Positions 17,180 to 27,104 of a DNA stretch of 64,000 nucleotides are shown in pieces; the first letter of the stretch is position 1, and each line of letters begins with the position of its first letter. The notes under the pieces were generated by a model. The model was given only the letters and a program-made list of their open reading frames with translations. It did not search any database and was not told the origin of the DNA. Source of the stretch: Gammaproteobacteria bacterium (GTDB lineage: Bacteria > Pseudomonadota > Gammaproteobacteria > Eutrophobiales > Eutrophobiaceae); contig SCUJ01000011.1 in the NCBI GenBank assembly GCA_004297165.1, positions 192,095 to 256,094 on the forward strand. The letters are read 5' to 3'. Both the position numbers and the translations under genes were made by a program.

Positions 17180-18862
17180 TCAGGGGATGAGGTGATTGCG
17201 CATATGATAATCCTCCCAAAACACCAGCATCTCCGCGAGCCTGTCCGGCTCGCTTTCGGCGAGGTCGTTCTGCTCGGAGATATCATTCGCCAGGTTGAAA
17301 AGCCGCCAGCGGGCCTGGTCACCTTCCCGGCTGTCCCAGACAATCTTCCAGTCGCCCGCGCGGATCCCGCGCTGTCCGCCCAGTTCCCAACCGACGTAGT
17401 CCGGGTCGCGGCGGGGCGAGTCGACCTCGCCTCGCAGCATGGGCAACAGCGATACCCCCGCGACCGGCAGGACCGGCCGACCCTTGTAGGTCGATCCCGG
17501 ATGCGCCGTCCCGGCGAGTTCGAGGAAGGTCGGCAGGAGATCCATCACCGCGCCCACGCCAGCGACGCTCGTTCCGGCCCGCCCGAGCGGGGCATAGTGG
17601 ACGAAGGCGGGCACATGGACGCCGCCCTCATATCCCGATCCCTTGAGGTGGCTGAAGGGCGCGGCGCTGACCCTCGCCCAGTTCGGCCCGTACATAATAT
17701 AGGAGTCGCCGCGGCCGAGGTTCTCCAGGCTGTTGTCGCAACACTTTTCCACCCATTCCTTCAACGGGCTCATGGTCTCGCGCCGCCCGCCTTCCGCCCC
17801 GTTGTCCGAGGTGAAGATGATGAAGGTGTTGTCGAACTCGCCGATGGATTTCAGGTAATCGAGGACCTTGCCCACATGAATATCCAGTTCGCTCACCATC
17901 GCCGCGTAGACCTCCATCTTGCGCGCCTCGATCCGGCGTTCCTCCCCGGTGAGTTCCTCCCAGGCCGGCTGGCCTTCCGCCCGCGGGGCGCCTTTGGCGT
18001 CAGCCGGGATCAGACCCAGCGCCTTCTGGCGGGCGAGCCGTTGTTCATACAAGGCATCGTAGCCCGCGTCGTATTTGCCCTTGAACCGGGCGATGGCCTC
18101 GTCCGGGGCCTGCACCGGCCAGTGCGGCGCGGTATAAGTAAGGAAGGCGAAGAAGGGTTTACCCTCTGCCCGATCCGCCTCGATGTATTCGATCATCTTC
18201 TCCGTATAGGCGCGGGTGGAATAGAAATCATGGCTGGCGGTCACGAGTTGCGTCCCGTCGCGGTAGCGGTTCGTCCCGTCGTCGTTCCAGGAGAACGGCC
18301 CGAGATGCGCGGCCCCGTCGAGCGACACGAAGGCCCGCCGGAAGCCCCGGGCGACGGGCCCGGTCTCCTCGCTCCAGCCCAGGTGCCACTTGCCGGCGAT
18401 ATAGGTGTTGTAGCCGGCGTCCTTGAGCAGGTCCGCGAGACTCGCCACATGGAAATTCAGGCGCCCCTGATAACCCGGCTGGCCCTTGTGTTCCGGCCGC
18501 GAGCCGCCCATCACCCCGACCCCCGCGAGGTGGCTGTCCATCCCGGAGAAGATCATGGAGCGGGTTGGGGAACAGGCGGGACCGGTGTAGAAATTCTTCA
18601 GCCGCACGCCGTTATTCGCCAGGGCATCCAGGTTGGGCGTGGGGATCTCGCTCCCGTAGGCGCCGAGATCGGAAAAGCCAAGATCGTCACCGGCGATGTA
18701 GAGGATGTTGGGACGGCGCGGCGGCGCGGCAGGAGTCGGTGGAGTTTGTTCTGGCGCGGCCATCGGTAGCGCGGCATCTTGCGACCGATCGCCGCTACAG
18801 CCGCCCAACAGGCCCGCGATCAGCAAGATCGCATACATCAGGAATCGGTGGGTCATCGTCAT
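17180..18862 (-). CDS. Sulfatase (arylsulfatase family) lipoprotein
   Basis: A 560-residue type I sulfatase. The formylglycine motif CxPxR is present as C97-S-P-T-R, metal-binding DD at 59-60 (AGDDLGFSDLGAYG) and AGKWHLG further on. The N-terminus carries a lipobox (LLGGC, C22), so the enzyme is a membrane-anchored lipoprotein. Maturation requires a formylglycine-generating enzyme, not seen here. The substrate is unknown. It is transcribed alone, divergent from the next gene. Confidence 0.9.
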   Translation of the reverse strand: MTMTHRFLMYAILLIAGLLGGCSGDRSQDAALPMAAPEQTPPTPAAPPRRPNILYIAGDDLGFSDLGAYGSEIPTPNLDALANNGVRLKNFYTGPACSPTRSMIFSGMDSHLAGVGVMGGSRPEHKGQPGYQGRLNFHVASLADLLKDAGYNTYIAGKWHLGWSEETGPVARGFRRAFVSLDGAAHLGPFSWNDDGTNRYRDGTQLVTASHDFYSTRAYTEKMIEYIEADRAEGKPFFAFLTYTAPHWPVQAPDEAIARFKGKYDAGYDALYEQRLARQKALGLIPADAKGAPRAEGQPAWEELTGEERRIEARKMEVYAAMVSELDIHVGKVLDYLKSIGEFDNTFIIFTSDNGAEGGRRETMSPLKEWVEKCCDNSLENLGRGDSYIMYGPNWARVSAAPFSHLKGSGYEGGVHVPAFVHYAPLGRAGTSVAGVGAVMDLLPTFLELAGTAHPGSTYKGRPVLPVAGVSLLPMLRGEVDSPRRDPDYVGWELGGQRGIRAGDWKIVWDSREGDQARWRLFNLANDISEQNDLAESEPDRLAEMLVFWEDYHMRNHLIP

Positions 18863-18987
18863 GCGCTGTTCCCCTAAAAAGAATATTTATTCTGAATCAA
18901 AGCCGCGCCGGCTTCAATCGCGCTGAAGGATCTTTCTTGATTCTTGCAAATTGCCCCATGACTCGTGCATACGCGGCGACTAGAATT

Positions 18988-20475
18988 ATGCCAACGATGC
19001 AGAAACTTCTTCACGTAGGGATTGTGGCGGCGCTGGCGCTGGCGTGCCTGGCCGACCTTGCTTACGCCCTGCCAAAAGCCAACGCCATCGAATTCAGCAA
19101 CTGCACCCTCAGCCTGCCGGGGACGACCCTGACCACGGATGCGCGCTGCGGCCGGCTGGAAGTCCCGGAAGACCCCGAGGCGCCGGAGGGTCGGAAGATA
19201 AGCCTCCATATCGCAATGGCCCCGGCCGTGGATCGCACCGCCAGCCCCGACCCTCTCTTTTTCCTTGCCGGCGGCCCCGGCCAGGCGGCCTCCGAGACCT
19301 GGCCGATCATGCGAGCGGTGCTGGAGAAGGTTCGCAGGCACCGCGATATCGTCCTCGTCGATCAGCGCGGCACGGGCCAATCCAACCCCCTGAAATGCGC
19401 GATGCAGGAGACCGAGGCGGATCCGCTTCAGACGATCGTCGATCTCGATCTGATCCGGCGGCTGACCCGCGCATGCCTGGAACAACTTGACGGCGACCCG
19501 CGCCTGTATACGACGACGATCGCCATGGGCGATATCGACCGGGTGCGTGCGGCGATGGGTTACGAGCGGATCAACCTGCTCGGGATCTCCTATGGCACGC
19601 GCGCCGCGCAGGTCTATGCGCGGATCTTCCCGGATCGGGTCCGCACCGTGGTCCTGGACAGCGTCGTGCCGATGGAACTCGCCCTCGGAGAGGAGCACGG
19701 TCCCATGCTGGATCGGGCGGTGCGGCAGGTCTTCGCGGACTGTGCCGACGACGCCGTCTGCAAGGATCTTTTCCCGATCGGGATGGAAGACCTGCGCGCC
19801 GCATTCGCCGATCTGCGAGCGCATCCTCGCGCGATCCAATTCACCCATCCCGCCACCGGCAAGGTCGAGGAACTCACGGTCACTGCGGATGTACTCGCCT
19901 TCGCCATTCGCTTCCTCAGTTATGCGACGCAGACCCAGGCGGTGCTACCGTTACTCGTACATGAGGCCGCGAGCCTCAACAAACTCGATCGCCTCATGAC
20001 CCAGGCTACTCTGATCGGCGGCTCGCTCACCGAGCAGATCAGCCGGGGCATGGAATTGTCCGTGACGTGCAGCGAGGATTTTCCATTCTTCGATCCGCGG
20101 CAGACTGGCGCGGACACCCTGCTCGGACCCACTTTTCTCGAGGTCATCCAGGTCTCCTGCGAAATCTGGCCGCGCGGCGAGGTCCCGGCGGATTTCCATC
20201 AACCGGTTTCGATCGCAGCCCCGGTACTGCTGCTCGCCGGGGCGCGCGACCCGGTCACGCCGCCCGAATACGCGACAGCGACGGCCGGACATTTCCCCGA
20301 CAGCCGCGTATTAATCGCAAAAGGCCAGGGTCATTCCGTCGGCACCCATCCCTGCCTGCGCGATGTCATGAGCGCATTCATCGAAACCGGGACCCTGAAG
20401 GATCTTGATACCGCCTGTGTCCGCGGTATCGAGCCCGCCCCATTCTTCACCAGCATCCTCGGACCCAATCCCTGA
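18988..20475 (+). CDS. Exported alpha/beta hydrolase, TAP/prolyl aminopeptidase-like
   Basis: About 495 residues with a signal peptide (KLLHVGIVAALALACLADLAYA). The oxyanion segment GGPGQ, RGTGQSNPL, nucleophile GISYG, acid ARDPVTP and histidine GQGHSVG form a complete catalytic triad of the tripeptidyl/prolyl aminopeptidase-like family. The start is uncertain: ATGs at 18958, 18988 and 18997 all precede the signal peptide and none has a strong Shine-Dalgarno. It ends 10 bp before an ABC transporter gene on the same strand. Confidence 0.85.
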   Translation: MPTMQKLLHVGIVAALALACLADLAYALPKANAIEFSNCTLSLPGTTLTTDARCGRLEVPEDPEAPEGRKISLHIAMAPAVDRTASPDPLFFLAGGPGQAASETWPIMRAVLEKVRRHRDIVLVDQRGTGQSNPLKCAMQETEADPLQTIVDLDLIRRLTRACLEQLDGDPRLYTTTIAMGDIDRVRAAMGYERINLLGISYGTRAAQVYARIFPDRVRTVVLDSVVPMELALGEEHGPMLDRAVRQVFADCADDAVCKDLFPIGMEDLRAAFADLRAHPRAIQFTHPATGKVEELTVTADVLAFAIRFLSYATQTQAVLPLLVHEAASLNKLDRLMTQATLIGGSLTEQISRGMELSVTCSEDFPFFDPRQTGADTLLGPTFLEVIQVSCEIWPRGEVPADFHQPVSIAAPVLLLAGARDPVTPPEYATATAGHFPDSRVLIAKGQGHSVGTHPCLRDVMSAFIETGTLKDLDTACVRGIEPAPFFTSILGPNP

Positions 20476-20485
20476 GCGCGGGGTC

Positions 20486-21220
20486 ATGATAAAGGCAGGC
20501 AATCTGCACAAGTCCTTCGGCAGGGTGCATGCGGTCCGGGGCATTTCCTTCACGGCGCGGGACGGCGAAGTCACCGGACTGCTTGGGCCGAACGGCGCGG
20601 GCAAGACCACCACCCTGCGCATGCTGTACTCGCTGCTGCCGCCCGATGCCGGCGAGATCGAGGTCGACGGTCTGAACCCGGTCCGCGATGCGCTCGCCAT
20701 CAAGCGCAACCTGGGCGTGGTCCCGGACAATCGCGGCCTCTACAACCGCCTGACCGCGCGCGAGAACATCCGCTATTTCGGCGAGCTGCACGGCATGAGC
20801 AATGACGCGATCGTCGCACGGCTGGAAGAATTCGCCCGGCGTCTCAACATGGCGGATTTCATGGACCGGCGCTGCGAGGGCTTCTCCCAGGGCCAGCGCG
20901 TCAAGGTCGCAATCGCCCGGGCGATGGTCCACCAGCCCCGCACGGTCCTGCTCGACGAACCCAGCAATGGCCTGGATGTCATGAGCACGCGCGAATTGCG
21001 CAAATACATCCTCACCCTGAAAAGCGCGGGCCATTGCATCGTCCTCTCCACCCACATCATGCAGGAGGTTGCCGCCCTCTGCGATCGGATCGTCATCATC
21101 GCCGGCGGCCTCATCGCCGCGGAGGGGTCGCCGCCGGAGCTGCTTGCGCGCACCGGACGCGCATCGCTGGAGGACGCCTTCGTCGATCTCATCGGGACGG
21201 ATGAGGGTTTGCTCGCATGA
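20486..21220 (+). CDS. natA: NatA-like ABC transporter ATP-binding protein
   Basis: A 244-residue ABC ATPase with Walker A GPNGAGKTT (near residue 35), signature FSQGQRVKVAIARA, Walker B TVLLDEPSNGLD and switch histidine STHIM. The short, single-domain form with ABC-2 permease partner matches NatAB-type exporters. The start ATG at 20486 lies 10 bp after the preceding hydrolase gene. It overlaps the permease gene start (ATGA). The substrate is unknown; the symbol is by family resemblance only. Confidence 0.85.
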   Translation: MIKAGNLHKSFGRVHAVRGISFTARDGEVTGLLGPNGAGKTTTLRMLYSLLPPDAGEIEVDGLNPVRDALAIKRNLGVVPDNRGLYNRLTARENIRYFGELHGMSNDAIVARLEEFARRLNMADFMDRRCEGFSQGQRVKVAIARAMVHQPRTVLLDEPSNGLDVMSTRELRKYILTLKSAGHCIVLSTHIMQEVAALCDRIVIIAGGLIAAEGSPPELLARTGRASLEDAFVDLIGTDEGLLA

Positions 21221-22395
21221 ACTCCATCCTGGTGGTCTTTCGCAAGGAGATCATGGAAAGTCTGCGGGACCGCAAGGCCACCTTCAACAGTCTGCTGTTG
21301 GGTCCGCTGTTGTTTCCTGTGCTCTTCCTCGGCATCGCCTGGTTCGGGATCAGTATGCAGCAGGAACGGGCCGAGAAACCCCTGCGGATCCCCATGGTTG
21401 GCGCGGAGCATGCGCCGAATCTGGTCGCCTGGCTGGAGGAGCAGGGCGTGGAAAAGTTGCCGCCGGTCGATGATCCTGAAGACATGGTGCGCCGGAATGA
21501 CGCCGAGGCGATCATCCGCATTCAGGCGGACTTCGCAAAAGACTGGCAGGCCGGACGCCCCGCCCCGATCGAGATTATCGCCGACCCATCCCGCCGCGAG
21601 ACCACCATCGCCATCAATCGCATCAGGGGACTTATTCAGGCGTACAGCGGGCAGATCGGCAGTCTGCGTGTGCAGTTACGCGGGGTCAGCCCGGATCTGG
21701 CCCGTCCGATCCAGATCATCAATGTGGATCTCTCCACCCCGAAGAGCCGCGGCATGATGGTGATGATCTTCCTGCCTTACGTGCTGATGCTTACAGCCTT
21801 TACCGGCGGTCTGCACCTCGCCATGGATTCCACGGCCGGCGAGAAGGAACGCCGCTCGCTCGAACCCCTGTTTCTGAATCCCGTGCCGCGCTGGCGAATC
21901 ATGTGCGGCAAGCTGCTGGCCACCATGGCCTTCGGTTTCTTGTCGCTCCTGCTGACGCTGTTGTCGTTCCGCCTTGCCCTGCCGTTCCTGCCCATCGATC
22001 AACTGGGTATCGATTTGAAGATATCAACCCACTCTTTCCTGACGATACTCCTCGTCATCGCCCCGGTCACGTTGCTCGCCGCAGCGCTGCTGACCCTGCT
22101 GGCCTCCTTCGCCCGGAGTTACAAGGAGGCGCAATCCTACATGGCTCTGGTCATTCTGATCCCGGTGATCCCCAGCATGCTCTTCATGACCAATCCGGTG
22201 AAACCGGAGGCGGACATGATGTGGATCCCGCTCTTCTCACAGAATCTGTTGATCAGCGAGATCGTGCGCGGAGAGGCGGTGCCGGCGGTTTGGCTGCTGG
22301 CATCGGCGGGCGGCACACTCGCGCTCGGACTCGCGCTCGCCTGCGTCGCCGCGAATCTCTATAACCGGGCCAAGCTCATCTACAGCGGCACCTGA
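21217..22395 (+). CDS. natB: ABC-2 type permease (NatB-like)
   Basis: A 392-residue membrane protein: one N-terminal helix (residues about 24-47), a large extracytoplasmic domain (to about 185), then five hydrophobic helices. ALEPLFLNP-type text (RRSLEPLFLNPVPRWRIMCGKLLA) is typical of NatB/YhaP permeases. It forms an exporter with the overlapping ATPase. The downstream neighbour is convergent and ends 3 bp away. Confidence 0.85.
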   Translation: MNSILVVFRKEIMESLRDRKATFNSLLLGPLLFPVLFLGIAWFGISMQQERAEKPLRIPMVGAEHAPNLVAWLEEQGVEKLPPVDDPEDMVRRNDAEAIIRIQADFAKDWQAGRPAPIEIIADPSRRETTIAINRIRGLIQAYSGQIGSLRVQLRGVSPDLARPIQIINVDLSTPKSRGMMVMIFLPYVLMLTAFTGGLHLAMDSTAGEKERRSLEPLFLNPVPRWRIMCGKLLATMAFGFLSLLLTLLSFRLALPFLPIDQLGIDLKISTHSFLTILLVIAPVTLLAAALLTLLASFARSYKEAQSYMALVILIPVIPSMLFMTNPVKPEADMMWIPLFSQNLLISEIVRGEAVPAVWLLASAGGTLALGLALACVAANLYNRAKLIYSGT

Positions 22396-22398
22396 ACC

Positions 22399-23448
22399 TT
22401 AAATACCGTCCGCGCCTTCCCGCCGTAACGTAAACGTACGCACGCCGCCTGGCCCTGGGGCTGTCTCCACTGCCCCGCCAAAATGGCCGCGCCCGCCCGG
22501 ACCTCGCTCCGGCAGGACTATCTTTAATGTCTCCTTGCGTTTTTTCCGCATAATCTCGAGTTCCAGCGACTCGCCGCCGGCATAGGACCCCAGGATGCGC
22601 AGGGCGTGACCCGGCCCCGTGGGAGTACGGCCGTCGATCGTCAGGATGACATCGCCGTCTTCCAGTTTGAAATCCTTATCCCTGGGGGCGCGCACCACCA
22701 GCACCCCCTTGTCCGCGCCGAAATACTCGCCCAGCGTGGCGGACAACTCGACGAGCTCCATGTCTCCCCAGACATTGGGAAACGGCATATTAAAAAAAGG
22801 CAGGCCGGGCTCGCCGGGCACCGCCACCTGAGGACCCGCACGATAAATAAAGTTATCCCCGCCGGGCCCCATTCCGCCGATGATCGAGCGCATCATCGTC
22901 GGCCGCAGGGCCTCGGTGGCGACCTCGACCTGATCGGTCTTGTCCCCGCGCCGGTATGCAACCTTGACCTTGTCGCCCGGCTTGACCGACTCCAGTTCGC
23001 CAATCAAAACATCCATCGCATCCTTGGGGCTGACCCCGGTGAGCGTCTTGCCGTTGATGGAGGTGAGGACATCTCCGTGCTCCAGTCCGGCCTTGTCGCC
23101 CGGGCCATCCGGGCTCACGCCAAGGATCCGCAGACCGTCTTGTTTATCCTGATCGTCCATCAGGCTGACATTGACGCCGAGGCTCGCGCGCCCTTCCTGC
23201 CAGGGCATGCTCGCGAAATTCGCGGCGGACCCCATGAGTTCGGCGGTAAGCTCGCCCACCTCGCGAGCGGCTGCCTCCATGCGTTCCCGGGCCCCGGCCA
23301 AACGCTCTTCCATCTCCTTGTGCCAGCCTTCGTCACGCCGCGCCGCACCGGCTTCAGGCGCCGGCTTTTCGGTCTGGGCGCTGACGGCGGGCATGAACGC
23401 CGAAAGCGTAAGACACAATGCGATCGTTCCGAGCAGTTTTGTATTCAT
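22399..23448 (-). CDS. Exported two-PDZ-domain protein
   Basis: A 349-residue protein starting at the ATG at 23448 with AAGGGG upstream and a signal peptide (LLGTIALCLTLSAFMPAVSA). After a coiled, charged segment (about 30-75) come two PDZ-like domains: about 85-180 (SLGVNVSLMDD...GDKAGLEHGDVLTSINGKTL) and about 225-320 (KGVLVVRAPRDKDFKLEDGDVILTIDGR). No protease domain is present, so it is not DegP. It follows an ECF sigma and anti-sigma gene on the same strand and probably belongs to that envelope-stress unit. Confidence 0.8.
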   Translation of the reverse strand: MNTKLLGTIALCLTLSAFMPAVSAQTEKPAPEAGAARRDEGWHKEMEERLAGARERMEAAAREVGELTAELMGSAANFASMPWQEGRASLGVNVSLMDDQDKQDGLRILGVSPDGPGDKAGLEHGDVLTSINGKTLTGVSPKDAMDVLIGELESVKPGDKVKVAYRRGDKTDQVEVATEALRPTMMRSIIGGMGPGGDNFIYRAGPQVAVPGEPGLPFFNMPFPNVWGDMELVELSATLGEYFGADKGVLVVRAPRDKDFKLEDGDVILTIDGRTPTGPGHALRILGSYAGGESLELEIMRKKRKETLKIVLPERGPGGRGHFGGAVETAPGPGGVRTFTLRREGADGI

Positions 23449-23476
23449 GGCGAAACCCCTTACATTGAAATATAAA

Positions 23477-24169
23477 TCAAGGTTGATAGACCGCCGGCTG
23501 AGCCTCGGCATAGCGGACGTTGACCAGGGAGTTCAGCAGATCGACCCGCCGCTGCCATAGCTCCCGGGATTGGGTGGTGTCAAGTTGCCTGCCTTCCCTG
23601 GTCAGGCGATAGTCGATAAGGGCGACGCCGTCCTCCAGGCCCATGATGGTCGCGGTGGTGCCCGCGCGCTGTACGACGCGGCGCTCCGGCAGGGCGCGCA
23701 GGACGGATTCGAGCGCGTGGGAACGATTCACCAATTCCTCGATCCCAGGCTCGGCGCTGAAAGATGAAACCGGATCGGCGGCGGCCACGGTGTCCGACAG
23801 GATAGCCGGGGTTGCCGCGACCGCCACCGCCGGTGGGGGAAAGCTTGAAGAAGTAATGGTTACCTCGCGTTGTTTAACTGTCACCGCCAGCGTCGCAACC
23901 AAAACCGACGAGGCCGCGACCGTCAACCAATAGGCGTAACGATTCGTTTTTGTCCGCGGCGCAAATTCCGCTGGTTGAACGCGCGCCGAGATTGCCCGCC
24001 AGAGATTCGGGGCGGGGACATCAGGGAGGGTGCGCAGCGACTCGCGCAGCACGGCATGTTCATCCAGGCGCTGCCGGCAGGCGATGCAACCTTCGACATG
24101 CAGCAACACCTCCGCCGCGACCGGCCGTTGGTCCCGCAGTTCTAGCAATTGTTCGATACTTGCATGCAT
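23477..24169 (-). CDS. ZAS-type transmembrane anti-sigma factor
   Basis: A 230-residue protein. The N-terminal domain has the zinc anti-sigma motif HxxxCxxC (H24, C28, C31). One transmembrane helix spans about 78-98, and a roughly 130-residue C-terminal domain would face the periplasm. It begins 28 bp inside the 3' end of the ECF sigma gene, the classic sigma/anti-sigma overlap. It should sequester the sigma factor and release it on an envelope signal. Confidence 0.85.
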   Translation of the reverse strand: MHASIEQLLELRDQRPVAAEVLLHVEGCIACRQRLDEHAVLRESLRTLPDVPAPNLWRAISARVQPAEFAPRTKTNRYAYWLTVAASSVLVATLAVTVKQREVTITSSSFPPPAVAVAATPAILSDTVAAADPVSSFSAEPGIEELVNRSHALESVLRALPERRVVQRAGTTATIMGLEDGVALIDYRLTREGRQLDTTQSRELWQRRVDLLNSLVNVRYAEAQPAVYQP

Positions 24170-24744
24170 GGTTCCGTAACACTCTCGTTGTCCAGCAGGG
24201 CCTGCAAGCGCGCGTGCGCGCGGGCCAGCCGGGATTTGCTGTAACTCGCGGTCCTGCCGAGCAGGTCCGCGATCTCGCCATGGGTATAGCCCTCCACATC
24301 GTGCAGCCAGACCACCAGCCGGCTCGTGTCGGAGAGTCCGGCGAGGGCCCTTTCCAGGGCCACCTGATCGACCATCCGGCACGTGCTGTAGCCTTCATGC
24401 GAATGGACCTCGCCTCCCAAAGGGGGATCTTCCTCAAGCTCGAGGGAAGAACGCCGCGAATGCCAGGGCGACCGCAAGGTCATCAGGCATTTGTTCACCG
24501 TAATCCTGCGGATCCAGAAGGCGAACGGGGCCTCGCCGCGGTAGGCGTGAAGGTTGGTCAGCACCTCGACAAAGGTATCCTGCAAGACCTCCTCCGCCTG
24601 CGCCTGTCCGCCGAGGAGCCGCCGCGCCAGGTTATACACCGGACCGGAGAAACTCCGGTAGATGCCCTCGCGCGCCCGCGGGTCGCCGTCGCGCGCGGCG
24701 GTCAGGGTCTTCTCGTCCACCTCAAGATCGCTGAATCGGGGCAT
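24142..24744 (-). CDS. ECF-type RNA polymerase sigma factor
   Basis: A 200-residue group IV sigma factor. Region 2 is at about 25-90 (VYNLARRLLGGQAQAEEVLQDTFVEVL ... FAFWIRRITVNKCL) and region 4 at about 128-185 (LSDTSRLVVWLHDVEGYTHGEIADLLG). The linker is long. First gene of a unit with the overlapping ZAS anti-sigma factor and the PDZ protein; such operons are commonly autoregulated, but I cannot point to the promoter. Confidence 0.9.
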   Translation of the reverse strand: MPRFSDLEVDEKTLTAARDGDPRAREGIYRSFSGPVYNLARRLLGGQAQAEEVLQDTFVEVLTNLHAYRGEAPFAFWIRRITVNKCLMTLRSPWHSRRSSLELEEDPPLGGEVHSHEGYSTCRMVDQVALERALAGLSDTSRLVVWLHDVEGYTHGEIADLLGRTASYSKSRLARAHARLQALLDNESVTEPCMQVSNNC

Positions 24745-24918
24745 ATGTCTGTCTTAGATGCGGGAGCTGGGAAAAGGGTCGCAGCCGTTTTATAACGATT
24801 ATAGAACCCGTCCTCATAAACTAGCCCTGTGACCGCCCCGATTCATGGCGATAATCTTCCGGAAAAGGTCAGGCAAGTCTACAATCCCTTACTTTCAGTT
24901 AATAACTAAGGGGGCGCC

Positions 24919-25938
24919 ATGAAGAACAAGAATCTGCTGTACGCCTGCGGTTTACTGCTGCTCTCCAATCTGGCCCTGGCCCAGGCCCCGCTCTGGACCG
25001 GGGACAATCTGAACAAATCCTGCGACCGCGCCTGCCTAGTGCAGATCCTCGACGGTTACATGGCCGCGATCTACGCCCATGACCTAGCCGCCGTACCACC
25101 ACTCGCCAAGCGATACCGCATGACCGAGAACACTGGCCGTATTGAGGTTGGTGAAGGCGTCCTCTGGCGGAACAAGGTGCAGCCGACCACTTTCAATATC
25201 CGCGTTGCCGATCCCGTCGCGGGCCAGGTGGCCCTGCAGGCCCGCGTCCGGATCGTGGGACAGCGTGGACCCGAGGACCGCCTGATCGCTGTGCGCCTCA
25301 AGGTCGATCGGGGCGAGATCGCCGAGATCGAGCACCTCTGGGCGGGCGGCATCAATGAAGCGGCGCTCGAACTCCTGACCACACCGCGCGATTTATTGAC
25401 CACGGATGCGCCCGCCGCCGAACGGATCTCCCGCGACGCGATGTTCCGGGTCGCGAATTCCTACTTCGATGCCCTGGAGGGGGACGACGGGCGGATCGGC
25501 GCCTTCGCCGACGATTGCGTGCGGCACGAAAACGGCTACCGGACCGTGAACAATCCGCCGCCTGGCGGACGCATGATGCCGGCCCCGATGCTTCCGGATC
25601 CCAACACCCCGCAGGGCAAGGAACAACTGCGTTTCAGCATGCTGACCTGCACGGAGCAGATCAACGAAAAGACCTTCGCCTACATGAAACACATCCGGCC
25701 GCGCCGCGCGCTGATCCTCGACGAGGAGAAGCAGACCGTCGCCACCTTTCCCCTGTTCGTGCATGACGGCACCCGCCGGGGCGCCGCGCCCGATGCCCCG
25801 CCGGGGATGCTGCAGAACCTGGTGACGATGGAGACCTTCGGCGTGCGTGGCGGACAGATCCATCACGTGGAGGCCTTCCCCTTCGTCACCCTGCCTTACG
25901 GGCTCGGCGACGGCTGGACCCCTGACTCGGGCCGCTGA
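24919..25938 (+). CDS. Exported protein with NTF2/SnoaL-like repeats, function unknown
   Basis: A 339-residue protein with a signal peptide (NLLYACGLLLLSNLALA) and a good Shine-Dalgarno (GGGGGCG region). The segments LVQILDGYMAAIYAHDLAAVPP and FRVANSYFDALEGDDGRIGAFADDCVRHENG look like the starts of two NTF2-like (SnoaL-type) cone domains. Two cysteines in CDRAC near the N-terminus suggest a disulfide. No catalytic set can be assigned. It is divergent from the sigma operon. Confidence 0.65.
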   Translation: MKNKNLLYACGLLLLSNLALAQAPLWTGDNLNKSCDRACLVQILDGYMAAIYAHDLAAVPPLAKRYRMTENTGRIEVGEGVLWRNKVQPTTFNIRVADPVAGQVALQARVRIVGQRGPEDRLIAVRLKVDRGEIAEIEHLWAGGINEAALELLTTPRDLLTTDAPAAERISRDAMFRVANSYFDALEGDDGRIGAFADDCVRHENGYRTVNNPPPGGRMMPAPMLPDPNTPQGKEQLRFSMLTCTEQINEKTFAYMKHIRPRRALILDEEKQTVATFPLFVHDGTRRGAAPDAPPGMLQNLVTMETFGVRGGQIHHVEAFPFVTLPYGLGDGWTPDSGR

Positions 25939-25993
25939 GAAGCGCAATACACCAGGCTGGCGCGCGGGTTAAATACGACCCGAGACACGGGCG

Positions 25994-26827
25994 ATGACTG
26001 AAACGTCTTCCACGATCCGCGCAGGCACATCCGCCCGGATTAACATCGGCGGATATATCGTCGAGTTATTTCACTTCACCGTGAAGGAGACGCGCGCCTG
26101 CACCTTCGCCGGGCTCTTCTTTCTCGCCGTGCTCAGTGTCCCGCAAGCGGGGCTGCTCGGGATCCCGCGTTTTGACCTGCTGCTCGGCATCGCCCTGGCG
26201 ATCCAGTTCTGGATGCTGTGGACCGGGATGGAGACGGTGGACGAACTCAAGGCCATCTGCCTCTTTCATGTCCTGGGGTTCGCCCTCGAGGTCTTCAAGA
26301 CCTCCGAGGGTATCCGGTCGTGGTCCTATCCCGATTTCGCCTACACCAAGATCCTCGGCGTGCCGTTGTTCTCGGGTTTCATGTACGCCGCCGTGGGCAG
26401 CTACATAATCCAGGCGTGGCGACATCTGCACCTAAGAATCGAACATCATCCGCCTTACTGGATGGCGGCGCTCATCGCCATCGCGATCTACGCCAATTTC
26501 TTCACGCATCATTTCATCGGCGACTATCGCTGGTATCTCGCGGCCGCCGCGCTCGGGCTTTATGCGCGGTCACGTGTCGTCTTCCGTCCGCATCGGCGCG
26601 ACCTGCGCATGCCGCTCCCGGTCGGGCTCATTCTCACCGGTTTTTTCATCTGGCTTGCCGAGAACATCGGCACCTTCTTCGGGCTGTGGGCCTATCCCCA
26701 TCAACTCGGGGCCTGGGCCGCCGTGCATGTCACGAAGTGGAGCGCCTGGTCACTGCTGGTGTTGATGAGCTTCACGATCGTGACGAACCTGAAGCATATA
26801 AAGGCTACGGTGCACGTGCCGGAGTAA
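25994..26827 (+). CDS. DUF817 polytopic membrane protein
   Basis: A 277-residue protein with seven to eight hydrophobic helices. The segments VKETRACTFAGLFFLA, LCFHVLGF-like CLFHVLGFALEVFKTSEGIRSW, GFMYAAVGSYIIQAWR, YANFFTHHFIGDYRW and the closing WSLLVLMSFTIVTNLKHI are those of DUF817. The family is widespread and uncharacterised. It lies 55 bp after the exported NTF2-like gene on the same strand, so cotranscription is possible. Confidence 0.85.
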   Translation: MTETSSTIRAGTSARINIGGYIVELFHFTVKETRACTFAGLFFLAVLSVPQAGLLGIPRFDLLLGIALAIQFWMLWTGMETVDELKAICLFHVLGFALEVFKTSEGIRSWSYPDFAYTKILGVPLFSGFMYAAVGSYIIQAWRHLHLRIEHHPPYWMAALIAIAIYANFFTHHFIGDYRWYLAAAALGLYARSRVVFRPHRRDLRMPLPVGLILTGFFIWLAENIGTFFGLWAYPHQLGAWAAVHVTKWSAWSLLVLMSFTIVTNLKHIKATVHVPE

Positions 26828-26855
26828 GAGGAAAAACTGCTGCGCCAGGCTGACG

Positions 26856-27062
26856 CCCCCTCTCCCCCTACCCCTCTCCCGCGCGGGGAGAGGGGGGAGG
26901 TGGGCCTTCGATGGGTGATCGCAAGGAACCCTCTCCTGCGTGGGGAGAGGGGGATGTTGCCTTTTACTCCCTCCCCCTGGACGGGGGAGGGCCGGGGAGA
27001 GGGTGAGCGATATTTCTCATGTCGGATTTCTCCAAACCCTCCCTTCACCCGGGAGGGTGTAA
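26856..27062. repeat. CCCTCTCCC-type intergenic repeat cluster
   Basis: Several inverted pairs built from CCCTCTCCC and GGGAGAGGG follow each other, with a last pair CCCTCCC...GGGAGGG near 27040-27062. This is a dispersed GC-rich palindrome class common in proteobacterial intergenic DNA. It fills the gap between two convergent genes and could form transcript-end hairpins. Confidence 0.7.
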
Positions 27063-27104
27063 GCGCTCAATCGAACCCTCCGTCTCCCAGGTAACGTACT
27101 TCTA

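Noticed and set aside
26856-27062. GC-rich hairpins considered as rho-independent terminators
   Set aside because: No T-tract follows any stem on either strand; the sequence fits a dispersed repeat family better.
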